16,381 bases of DNA, taken from assembly GCA_050330055.1 (NCBI GenBank), contig JBHJOF010000335.1, positions 1 through 16,381 on the forward strand, in the 5' to 3' direction. Positions within the stretch are counted from its first letter, which is position 1. Every line of letters starts with the position of its first letter. Shown here one piece after another: positions 7,480 to 14,737 of the stretch. The DNA is from JBHJOF01 sp050330055 (lineage in GTDB: Bacteria; Pseudomonadota; Alphaproteobacteria; Kiloniellales; JAKSDN01). The notes under the pieces were generated by a model that was not told where the DNA came from, did no database searches, and was given only the letters and a program-made list of their open reading frames with translations. The position numbers and the translations under genes are program-made.

Positions 7480-8358
7480 CTACTGGGCCGTCTCGGCGGC
7501 CTTGGCAAACTGCACGGCCGGGCTCTCGTCGGGGCCCCGCTCAACCGGCTCGTCGACTCGGGCAAATTCTTCCTGAGCGGTTCTCACCCAGGCCTGGTAC
7601 TCGTCCTTGCTGACGGCCTTGACCATGATCGGCATGTAGGAGTGGCCGGTGCCGCAGAGCTCCGAGCACTGGCCGTAGTAGGTGCCCGGCTCGGTGATGC
7701 GCACCCAGGTCTCGTTGATCCGTCCCGGCACGCCGTCCAGCTTGATGCCGAAGGCCGGCACGGCGAAGCTGTGCAGCACGTCGCTCGCCGTCACCAGGAT
7801 ACGGATGTTGGTATCGACCGGCAGCACCACCGGATAGTCGGTGGCCAGCAGGCGCGGTTGCCCCTCCTCCAGGTCCTCGTCCGGCACCATGTTGGCGTCG
7901 AAGGTGAAGTCGCCGTCGTCCGGATACTCGTAACTCCAGTACCACTGGCGGCCGATCGCCTTGATCGTCATGTCGGCCTCTTCCACCCGGTCGGCGAAAT
8001 ACAGCAGCTTGAAGGACGGCACCGCGATGATCACCAGGATGATCACCGGAATCACCGTCCAGAGCACTTCGATGACGGTGTTGTGCGTGGTTCTCGAAGG
8101 CGTCGGATTGCGCTTCTCGGAGAAACGCCAGGAGGCGTAGAGCAGCAGCGCCAGAACGAAGACCACGATGGCGCTGATCAGGATCAGCAGCAGGTCGTTG
8201 AAGCTGTGAATCTGCTCCGCGGTCGGCGAGGCGGCCGGCTGGAAGCCGATGCCCCAGGGCTTGGGCTCGGCAGCCCCCGCCGCCGTGATCGCGGCGGTAA
8301 GCCCGGCCACCGCGGTGCCGACGCCGGCCAGGGAGGCGAGAATCCGATTGAGTGCCAT
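7480..8358 (-). CDS. ctaC: Cytochrome c oxidase subunit II
   Basis: The CuA-bearing subunit that accepts electrons from cytochrome c in the periplasm and passes them to heme a. The 292-residue precursor has a signal peptide (MALNRILASLAG, probable cleavage after AGAA at residue 30), two membrane helices (about 53-77 and 95-121), the aromatic patch GRQWYWSYEYP (136-146), and the CuA ligands H196, C231, E233, C235, H239 and M242 within DVLHSF and CSELCGTGHSYM. No fused cytochrome c domain follows. The ATG at 8358 is chosen because AAGGAG lies 11 bases upstream and a proper signal peptide starts there; the frame stays open to 8499 but that extension looks non-coding. It is the first gene of the oxidase operon. 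The symbol coxB is also used. Confidence 0.98.
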   Translation of the reverse strand: MALNRILASLAGVGTAVAGLTAAITAAGAAEPKPWGIGFQPAASPTAEQIHSFNDLLLILISAIVVFVLALLLYASWRFSEKRNPTPSRTTHNTVIEVLWTVIPVIILVIIAVPSFKLLYFADRVEEADMTIKAIGRQWYWSYEYPDDGDFTFDANMVPDEDLEEGQPRLLATDYPVVLPVDTNIRILVTASDVLHSFAVPAFGIKLDGVPGRINETWVRITEPGTYYGQCSELCGTGHSYMPIMVKAVSKDEYQAWVRTAQEEFARVDEPVERGPDESPAVQFAKAAETAQ

Positions 8359-8660
8359 GCGCAGAATGACTCCTTCTTGGACCGCTGCTCTCAAGGGGGT
8401 AGCAAGCACGTCAATAACCCGCCCGCGGCGCCAGGTCGACCAAGACTTGTGATCAGGTCTTGTCCAGTTCTTGCAGGGCACCGGCAAATTGCCGCGCAAA
8501 CTACCCTACAGTTTGTACGGTTACAAGCCTGCGACCAGGCTGCGGCAGCCGCGATCCGCCCTTGATATCGAGGCCCGGCAGGGGCAGTCAAGCAGCCAGA
8601 GCCGCCGGCGCGTGGCCCCTGTCGCGCGCGCCGCCCGCCTGCATCGCGCGTCAGTGGGCC
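8359..8660. promoter_or_regulatory. Upstream region of the oxidase operon with a cluster of short dyads
   Basis: No gene is seen here; it is the leader and probable promoter of ctaC. Four short inverted repeats lie in 86 bases: CAAGAC-N10-GTCTTG (8441-8462), CGGCAA-A-TTGCCG (8482-8494), CAAACT-N7-AGTTTG (8497-8515) and TTGTA-CGGT-TACAA (8513-8526), the last two overlapping. A TTGACG (minus strand, 8409-8414) could be a -35 element, but the expected -10 position (AGAGCA) is poor. AAGGAG at about 8370-8375 is the ctaC ribosome site. Which protein, if any, binds the dyads cannot be told from the sequence. Confidence 0.5.
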
Positions 8661-9191
8661 CTAGTCGTGCTGCAAGCGCTTCAGGATGTTTTGTACGCGG
8701 GTCTCGCCGGGACGCAGGGCCTGGGCCCGCTCATAGTCGGCCAGCGCCTGGGCGAGTTCGCCCTTCTGCTCGTAGGCCAGGCCCCGGTTGAAGCGGGCCT
8801 CGAAATTGTCGGGCTCGACCTCCAGGGCTCGAGAGTAATCTTCGATGGCGCGATCGAGATCGCCCAACTGCACGAAGCTGTAGCCGCGCGCGACATAGGC
8901 CCGGACATAGTCGGGCCGGATGTGCAGGGCGCGGCCATAGTCCTCGACGGCGCGCCGGTAGTCGCCCAGGGCATCGTGGGCCCAGCCACGGTTGTAGTAG
9001 ACCGGCGCCAGATCGCCGCCGCGCAGCTCGCGGGAATCGATTGCCCGCGTGCAATGAATAACGGCGCTCTCGAGGTCGCCGCCTTCGTTGATCAGGGTGA
9101 AGCAGGTCGCCGCATCCTGATAGCCTCTGGCCTGGCCATGGCCGGTCAAGACGAAGTAAAGGGCAAAGAAGGCTGCAATCAGGCGAATCAT
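8661..9191 (-). CDS. Exported tetratricopeptide repeat protein
   Basis: A 176-residue protein with an N-terminal signal sequence (MIRLIAAFFALYFVLTG, ending around residue 22) followed by three clear tetratricopeptide repeats at about 61-94, 95-128 and 129-162; each has the AxxxRGxxxxxLGDxxxAxxDYxRAL pattern. A degenerate earlier repeat covers about 28-56 and has two cysteines (C30, C47). TPR domains mediate protein-protein contacts, and here they would act in the periplasm. The ATG at 9191 has GGAG ten bases upstream; the frame stays open to 9389 but that extension overlaps the kinase gene and lacks a start signal. It lies between the hybrid kinase and the oxidase operon on the same strand. 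Its specific function is unknown. Confidence 0.88.
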   Translation of the reverse strand: MIRLIAAFFALYFVLTGHGQARGYQDAATCFTLINEGGDLESAVIHCTRAIDSRELRGGDLAPVYYNRGWAHDALGDYRRAVEDYGRALHIRPDYVRAYVARGYSFVQLGDLDRAIEDYSRALEVEPDNFEARFNRGLAYEQKGELAQALADYERAQALRPGETRVQNILKRLQHD

Positions 9192-9236
9192 GCTTACGTG
9201 TCTCCGCTGGTGTCCGCGCTGGAAGGTCCGCTCCTT

Positions 9237-9252
9237 ACCCCCGACCGGGGGT
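9237..9252 (+). terminator. Hairpin followed by a T-rich stretch, in the kinase-TPR gap
   Basis: ACCCCC-GACC-GGGGGT forms a six-base-pair stem followed on the plus strand by TTTCCGTTTT, resembling an intrinsic terminator in plus-strand orientation. Both flanking genes run on the minus strand, where no T-run follows. It may therefore stop antisense transcription or simply be a structured leader. Confidence 0.35.
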
Positions 9253-9324
9253 TTCCGTTTTCGCTCCAGACGCGCCCGCCGTGCTCCGGGCGACGGCCTG
9301 GACCGGCATGACGGCCCGCCGCAA

Positions 9325-12081
9325 TCATGCGGCGCTGGCCCGGGCATCGAGCTGTGACGCAATGGTCGCGCGCAGGCGCTCCGCATCAACCGGCTTGATC
9401 AGGACTGGATAGCCAATCGACTCGATCCTTTTCAACTGCTCCGGCCCGGTGTCGCCGGTGACCACGACCGCCGCCACCGGCGCCTTGCAGAGGGCGCGGA
9501 TCTGCTGGATGGCATCGATGCCGAAGCCGCTGCCGGGCAGGCGGTAGTCGGCCAGCACCAGATCGGGCGGCGCGCGGCGGGCGCTCTCCACCGCCTCGGC
9601 GCAGGAGCCGGCCGCGGCGACGCTGGCGCCCCAGTCGCTCAGCAGCTCGCGGGTCGCCTCGCGCACCTCGGGATCGTTCTCGATCACTAGGATCGAGGCG
9701 CCCTGCAGGTTGCGCGCCGGTACCAGGGGGGCGGCCGCCTCGCTGCTGATCTCGGACGCCCGCCCGAGCGGCACGGTGACCGCGAACATCGAGCCCGCCC
9801 CCGGGCGCGATTGCACGTCGATCGTGTGGCCCAGCATCTCCGCCATGCGGCTGGCGATCGAGAGGCCGAGGCCGAGGCCCTTCGAGCGGTCGCGCGCCGC
9901 GTTGTCGAGCTGGTGGAACTCCTTGAAGATTTCGCCAAGCTGGTCCTGAGGGATGCCGATGCCGCTGTCCCAGACCTCGATGCGCAGCGCCCGCCCGCGG
10001 CGGCGGCAGCCGATCAGCAGCTTGCCCCGCTCGGTGTAGCGTACGGCATTGGACAGGAAGTTCTCGATGATCCGCGCCAGGAGCGCCGGATCGGAGCGCA
10101 GCACCGCCGAGCAGGGCACCAGCCGGAAGTCGAGGCCCTTGGCCTTGGCCCTGAGCCCGAAGTTGCTGGCTGCCAGGCGGAACAGGCCGTCGACCGGGAA
10201 CTCGGTGATCTCCGGTGCGATGGTGCCGGCCTCCAGCTCGCTGACGTCGAGCAGTGAATCGAGCATATTGCCCATCGAGTCCACGCCGAGCCCCATCTTG
10301 GCGATGATGTCGCTGCGCCGCTCGGCGTCCGGGGCCCCGGGCAGGGCGGCGAGCAGCAATCGAAGGGCGTGCAGCGGCTGGCGCAGGTCGTGGCTCGCGG
10401 CGGCCAGGAAGCGACTCTTGGCGGAGTTGATCCGCTCGGCGGTCTCCTTGGCCTGCTGCAGGTCCCTCGCGGCGCGCACCAGATCGCTGATGTCCTGCAC
10501 CAGGCTGACGAAGCCGCCGGGCCGGCCGTCCTCGGTCACGCGCGGCTGGTACTGGATGCGGACGTGGCGCCGCTCGTCGTTCTTCACCTCCAGCACGGAC
10601 TCGAACAGCACCGGCTCGCCGCCTAGCGCCCGCTCCACATGGGGGCGCACCGTGGCAAAGATCTCGGGCGTCATGGCCTCCGCCACGCTCTTGCCGATGA
10701 CGCTCTCGCGCGGCTTGCCGAACCAGTCCTCGTAGGCCCGGTTGACGAAGCGGTAGCGCATGTCGGGTCCGATGTGGGCGATCAGCGCCGGCACCATGTC
10801 GGTCGTCGAGCGCACCAGCAGCTCGCTCTCGCGCAGGGCGTCTTCGGCCTGCTTTTCCTGGGTGATGTCCTGGACCAGAGCGACGTAGCCGTGGATCCGG
10901 CCGCTCTTGCCCCGATGCGGCCGGTAGTGGCAGCGCACCAGGCGGGAATGATCGTTCTTGTAATAGAGCCGCCGCTCGTAGGTGAGCGTCTCGCCGGCCA
11001 GGGCGCGGTCGACGTAGGGGCGGACCTGGTTGAAGGCGACCTCGCCCAGGACCTCGGCAAGGCTGGCACTGACCACCGCGTGCTGCGGCATGCCGAACCA
11101 GTCCTGGTAGGCCTTGTTGACGAAGCGGTAGCGGTAGTCGGGCCCGATATAGGCGATCAGCGCCGGCACCATGTCCATGGTCAGGCTGATCAGCGCCTCG
11201 CGCTCGCGCAGGGCGTCGAGCGCCATCTTCTCTTCCGTGATGTCGCGTCCGATGGAGTAGAGCTCGATGAGCTCGCCGTGGTCGTCGAATAGCCCGCGAT
11301 CGGTCCAGCGCAGCCAGCGCAGCTCGCCGCCCGGCAGGATCAGCTTGTTCTCGTAGGACGACTCCGGGTGATCGCGAGTGATCGAGTTCATGTTGTCCCA
11401 GAGGAGCCGATGTTCGCCCTCCGGCACCCACTCGAAGAAGGAATGGCCGAGCAGCTCGTCACACGACAGGCCCATGGCGCGGCAGAAGCTCTGGTTGACG
11501 AAGGTCAGGGTCGAATCGGGCTGAAAGCGGCACACCAGGTCGGGCAGGTTCTCGACGATGCTGCGATTGCGCGCCTCGCTCTGCTGCAGCGCCAGCTCGG
11601 CCAGCAGGCGCTCGTACTCGGCGCCGGCGCGCCGGGCGACCAGCCGGAAGAAGTCCTGGCTATCCGCATCCTCCTGTTCCGGCACGTTGTTGATCGCGAA
11701 GACATGGCCGACCAGGCTGCCGTCGCAGCCGAAGATGGCCTCGCTGCGATAGCTTTCCGCCTTGATCTGGAACAGCACCGGCGGGCCCGAGAAGCGCCGG
11801 CAGACGCCTTCCGGGCAGAACCAGTAGGGGTCTGCCCGGTCGCGGCGATAGGGCACCTCGCAGGGCGTGCCGGCAAGGTCGTAGCGGAAACCCTCGCCCA
11901 GCCGGCCCTGGTTCCAGAGCACCAGGACCTCCGCCGACTTGCCGTCGCTGCAGGGGCGCCCGAAGCCGGCCCAGGGACAGCCCAGCCCGAGGGCGAGCGC
12001 CTCGGCCGCTATGTCGAGAAAGGCCCGCCCGGTGGCCGGCGTTCCAGCCAAAAGGTGCAGGGCGCGGTCGCGCGGGCTCAT
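9325..12081 (-). CDS. Hybrid sensor histidine kinase (GAF-like, three PAS, HisKA, HATPase, receiver)
   Basis: A 918-residue cytoplasmic sensor kinase without membrane helices. Numbering from the ATG at 12081, it has an N-terminal GAF-like region (about 10-165) with several cysteines including CPEGVC. Three PAS domains follow (about 170-285, 295-410, 420-540), the second and third being very similar. The HisKA domain has the phospho-acceptor H564 in ASHDLRQPLHAL, and the ATPase domain has an N-box (FLSNAVRYTE), G1 (DSGIGIP) and G2 (GLGLGLSIA). The C-terminal receiver has phospho-acceptor D845 in LADYRLP and K in LIKPV. It would sense a soluble signal and relay phosphate through its own receiver. 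No separate response regulator lies nearby. A GTG two codons upstream (12087) is an alternative start. Its position between tldD and the oxidase operon invites a link with respiration, but this is inference. Confidence 0.95.
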   Translation of the reverse strand: MSPRDRALHLLAGTPATGRAFLDIAAEALALGLGCPWAGFGRPCSDGKSAEVLVLWNQGRLGEGFRYDLAGTPCEVPYRRDRADPYWFCPEGVCRRFSGPPVLFQIKAESYRSEAIFGCDGSLVGHVFAINNVPEQEDADSQDFFRLVARRAGAEYERLLAELALQQSEARNRSIVENLPDLVCRFQPDSTLTFVNQSFCRAMGLSCDELLGHSFFEWVPEGEHRLLWDNMNSITRDHPESSYENKLILPGGELRWLRWTDRGLFDDHGELIELYSIGRDITEEKMALDALREREALISLTMDMVPALIAYIGPDYRYRFVNKAYQDWFGMPQHAVVSASLAEVLGEVAFNQVRPYVDRALAGETLTYERRLYYKNDHSRLVRCHYRPHRGKSGRIHGYVALVQDITQEKQAEDALRESELLVRSTTDMVPALIAHIGPDMRYRFVNRAYEDWFGKPRESVIGKSVAEAMTPEIFATVRPHVERALGGEPVLFESVLEVKNDERRHVRIQYQPRVTEDGRPGGFVSLVQDISDLVRAARDLQQAKETAERINSAKSRFLAAASHDLRQPLHALRLLLAALPGAPDAERRSDIIAKMGLGVDSMGNMLDSLLDVSELEAGTIAPEITEFPVDGLFRLAASNFGLRAKAKGLDFRLVPCSAVLRSDPALLARIIENFLSNAVRYTERGKLLIGCRRRGRALRIEVWDSGIGIPQDQLGEIFKEFHQLDNAARDRSKGLGLGLSIASRMAEMLGHTIDVQSRPGAGSMFAVTVPLGRASEISSEAAAPLVPARNLQGASILVIENDPEVREATRELLSDWGASVAAAGSCAEAVESARRAPPDLVLADYRLPGSGFGIDAIQQIRALCKAPVAAVVVTGDTGPEQLKRIESIGYPVLIKPVDAERLRATIASQLDARASAA

Positions 12082-12257
12082 TGGCACAGTCCAGGCATGG
12101 CGAGCAGAGGTTGAAGGTTAACGAAAGCTGACGCGCGAGCTTAGCAGTTGATGAAGCCGCGGAAAACCGCAGCCGCAACACGAGGGGCGTGCAATTGCCG
12201 CCCCGGGGACCATATTAGGAGCGAGCCGCACGCCTATAGCTAGCAGGGAACCGGGCC
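12082..12257. promoter_or_regulatory. Divergent intergenic region between the hybrid kinase and tldD
   Basis: This 176-base gap must hold promoters for both directions. A small hairpin GCGG-AAAA-CCGC is at 12159-12170. A TATAGC at about 12234 could be a -10 element for tldD, but no convincing -35 accompanies it. AGGGA about eight bases before the tldD ATG is its ribosome site. No operator is recognised. Confidence 0.4.
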
Positions 12258-13691
12258 ATGAGCCACCTCACCGCCACCGACGAGCTCTTCTTCAACCGCG
12301 CCGGGCTCGACCGCGGCCGCCTGGAGGGCGTGGTCGACGACGCGCTCGCCGGCGCCGACGACGGCGAGCTGTACCTGGAGTACCGCCAGTCCGAGAGCCT
12401 GAGCTTCGACGACGGCCGCCTCAAGAGCGCCGGCTTCGACACCGCCCAGGGCTTCGGCCTGCGCTCGGTGGCGGGCGAGGCGGCCGGCTACGCCCACGCC
12501 AGCGAGCTCTCGGAGGAGGCGGTGCGGCGCGCCGCCGACACGGTCAAGGCGGTGCACGCCGGGCGCGGCGGCGTCATGGCGGCCGGGCCGGCCGGCACCA
12601 ACCGGCTGCTCTACATGGACGACAACCCGCTCTCCCTGGTGCCCTTCGAGCTCAAGGTCAAGCTGCTGGCCGAGATCGACGCCTACGCCCGGGCCAGGGA
12701 CCCGCGGGTGCGCCAGGTCTCGGCCTCGCTGGCCGGCGAGTGGCAGGCGGTGCAGATCCTGCGCGCCGGCGGCGAGCGGGTCGCCGACGTGCGCCCGCTG
12801 GTGCGGCTCAACGTCGCGATCGTGGTCGGCGAGGGCGACCGCATGGAAAGCGGCAGCCACGGCGGCGGCGGGCGCTTCACCTACGACCAGCTCTTGGAGC
12901 CCGGCTATTGGCGCGGCCTGGCCGACGAGGCCTTGCGCCAGGCCCTGGTCAACCTCGAGTCGGTCGACGCCCCGGCCGGCGAGATGCAGGTCGTGCTCGG
13001 CCCCGGCTGGCCCGGCGTGCTGCTGCACGAGGCGATCGGCCACGGCCTGGAGGGCGACTTCAACCGCAAGAAGACCTCGGCCTTTGCCGGCCTGATGGGC
13101 CAGCGCGTGGCCTCGCCCGGCGTCACCGTGGTCGACGACGGCACCATCGCCGACCGGCGCGGCTCGCTTACCGTCGACGACGAGGGCACGCCCGGCCAGA
13201 ACACCACCCTGATCGAGGACGGCATCCTGGTCGGCTACATGCAGGACCGGCAGAACGCGCGCCTCATGGGCATGACGCCGACCGGCAACGGCCGGCGCCA
13301 GAGCTACGCCCACATCCCCATGCCGCGCATGACCAACACCTACATGCTGTCCGGCGGCCACAGTCGCGAGGAGATCCTGGCCTCGGTCAGGAAGGGCCTC
13401 TACGCCGTCAACTTCGGCGGCGGCCAGGTCGACATCACCTCGGGCAAGTTCGTCTTCTCCTGCACCGAGGCCTACCTGATCGAGAACGGCAAGCTCGGCC
13501 CCGCGGTCAAGGGCGCCACCCTGATCGGCAACGGCCCCGACGTGCTGACCCGGGTCAGCATGATCGGCAACGACATGGCGCTCGACAACGGCATCGGCAC
13601 CTGCGGCAAGGACGGCCAGGGCGTGCCGGTGGGTGTCGGCCAGCCGAGCATGCTGATCGACGGGCTGACGGTGGGGGGGACGGCGGCGTAG
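12258..13691 (+). CDS. tldD: Metalloprotease TldD
   Basis: The catalytic subunit of the TldD-TldE (PmbA) zinc protease, known in Escherichia coli for microcin B17 maturation and CcdA degradation; the partner pmbA/tldE is not in the window. The 477-residue protein has the HExxxH zinc motif in LLHEAIGHGLEGD (H257, E258, H262) and the conserved cysteine ligand C402 in KFVFSCTEAYLIENG. Typical TldD segments are present: GSHGGGGRF near 199-207, VVDDGTIADRRGS near 291-303, and the glycine-rich C-terminus with GNDMALDNGIGTCGKDGQ. The ATG at 12258 has AGGGA eight bases upstream. From memory, tldD lies next to ctaC in several alphaproteobacteria; here the kinase and TPR genes stand between them. It marks the last GC-rich core gene before the composition change. 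Confidence 0.97.
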   Translation: MSHLTATDELFFNRAGLDRGRLEGVVDDALAGADDGELYLEYRQSESLSFDDGRLKSAGFDTAQGFGLRSVAGEAAGYAHASELSEEAVRRAADTVKAVHAGRGGVMAAGPAGTNRLLYMDDNPLSLVPFELKVKLLAEIDAYARARDPRVRQVSASLAGEWQAVQILRAGGERVADVRPLVRLNVAIVVGEGDRMESGSHGGGGRFTYDQLLEPGYWRGLADEALRQALVNLESVDAPAGEMQVVLGPGWPGVLLHEAIGHGLEGDFNRKKTSAFAGLMGQRVASPGVTVVDDGTIADRRGSLTVDDEGTPGQNTTLIEDGILVGYMQDRQNARLMGMTPTGNGRRQSYAHIPMPRMTNTYMLSGGHSREEILASVRKGLYAVNFGGGQVDITSGKFVFSCTEAYLIENGKLGPAVKGATLIGNGPDVLTRVSMIGNDMALDNGIGTCGKDGQGVPVGVGQPSMLIDGLTVGGTAA

Positions 13692-14023
13692 GGGCAGCGC
13701 TGGCGCTTGTTATCCCGACGGTAGACGGCGGTTTTCGGTGGAAAGCGGGCCTTCGGGTGAGGGGCGTCGACGACCGGAATGTGCCGTCAGCAGACATTAA
13801 AACGAGCCTTAGAAGTCCGAAATCCTCCAAAAATCTGCTGCACGGAAAACGTCCTTCAACAAGGTCATATCAATTAAGTGACCTATAGTTCAACCATTGA
13901 GAATGGCCGGTCAGTCTCTGTGATCTCGCGAATGATCCTGCTTCGAGAAGGAAATATAAAATAGAATCACCTTTTCGAGCTACAGTTACTAGCATCCATA
14001 CATCACCTTGAGAATACCTTGCG
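13692..14023. other. Gene-free boundary between the core chromosome and the low-GC segment
   Basis: No convincing gene is seen. The first ~100 bases are still GC rich; from about 13,790 the sequence becomes AT rich and loses the local codon pattern, so the junction lies here. A perfect dyad AGGTCA-N11-TGACCT is present at 13862-13884. Plus-strand and minus-strand frames that cross this stretch are tails of shadows of the adjacent genes. No tldD terminator with a proper T-run is evident. Confidence 0.6.
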
Positions 14024-14656
14024 CTAGACAGTCGCGCCAATAACGGCGGCGACCTTCGGATCACGGCCGCGCCGATCTCTTGAAATTCGTAATGCTGCCT
14101 CACCGTCTATTAAACAATGACCAAGATTTCGAACATCAACTAGCTGCTCTACGAGCAAACACCTGCCAATAAATTTCCGCCACTCTGTATTCGTCAGCAA
14201 TGAACGCCCATAGTAGTGGTATGAATTGCCAGAATTCAAAATGATACCCCCATCTTTATCGATTGCTCGCATGGCGATCTCGACTCGCCTAAGATTTTCG
14301 GATGACCGTCGGCAGCCGAAATCGATCAGAGGAATATGCGCCCCAGTTCCGGCTCTTAGGACGACTTGAGAACACACAGCGAGCGCATGGCCGTCTTGAA
14401 GCGCGTCGACGTCTCTCCACAATTCGTCAGGAGTGATGCGATCTCTGGGCACAGCAAATGTTCTAACGTTGCCGCTTCCGTGCCGCATTTGGCGCGTTAT
14501 GCTTTGTTCGAATGTAACGTTGGTTTTTCGTTTAATCTCCCGGAACGTCGGTAATAGCCGGTATTCCACGAACTTAATTGATACTATGTCGGGGTGATTC
14601 TCTACAAGGCGAGGTAGCAACTCCAGTGCGGTTATACCAACAGGAAATTTAGACAT
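14024..14656 (-). CDS. Unrecognised 210-residue protein with archaeo-eukaryotic-primase-like motifs
   Basis: No family is recognised with certainty. Three clusters resemble the catalytic motifs of archaeo-eukaryotic primase (AEP) proteins in the right order: HIPLIDFG (D112, where AEPs have hhDxD/E), GGIILNSGNSYHYYG with SYH (S145-H147, like the AEP SxH motif), and LVDVRNLGH (D174) followed by ALRIS (R189). The second acidic residue of the first motif is replaced by glycine, and the protein is short, so activity is uncertain. It has no signal peptide or helix. Start ATG at 14656 has a weak GGA nine bases upstream. It lies 81 bases downstream of the membrane-protein gene on the same strand and may be its operon partner. 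Base composition is far lower in GC than in the genes to the left, which suggests acquisition. That it is a gene is likely; the primase relationship is a motif-level inference. Confidence 0.7.
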   Translation of the reverse strand: MSKFPVGITALELLPRLVENHPDIVSIKFVEYRLLPTFREIKRKTNVTFEQSITRQMRHGSGNVRTFAVPRDRITPDELWRDVDALQDGHALAVCSQVVLRAGTGAHIPLIDFGCRRSSENLRRVEIAMRAIDKDGGIILNSGNSYHYYGRSLLTNTEWRKFIGRCLLVEQLVDVRNLGHCLIDGEAALRISRDRRGRDPKVAAVIGATV

Positions 14657-14737
14657 ACGATAATTCCGATAGTTGCAATTTCGCCTCAGTTAACGCTCAC
14701 TGCGGAGACTCGGACTCAATCTCACCAACTAGGATAG

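Noticed and set aside
8359..8499. N-terminal extension of ctaC to 8499
   Set aside because: The start at 8358 has a ribosome site and a true signal peptide; the extension would bury that signal peptide and cover the promoter region.
8562..8571. TTGATATCGA upstream of the oxidase operon as an FNR-type site
   Set aside because: The spacing and second half-site do not fit TTGAT-N4-ATCAA.
9192..9389. N-terminal extension of the TPR protein to 9389
   Set aside because: It would overlap the kinase coding end, is arginine/proline rich, and hides a signal sequence that starts at 9191.
9386..11431. A 681-codon minus-strand frame inside the hybrid kinase gene
   Set aside because: It overlaps the kinase in another frame; its product is A/R/G/P-rich low complexity, while the kinase frame shows complete domains.
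12240..13361. A 373-codon minus-strand frame opposite tldD
   Set aside because: Antisense shadow; tldD has the full family motifs and a ribosome site.
12740..13888. A plus-strand frame running through the end of tldD into the low-GC region
   Set aside because: Low-complexity shadow of tldD with no start signal; the tail enters non-coding sequence.
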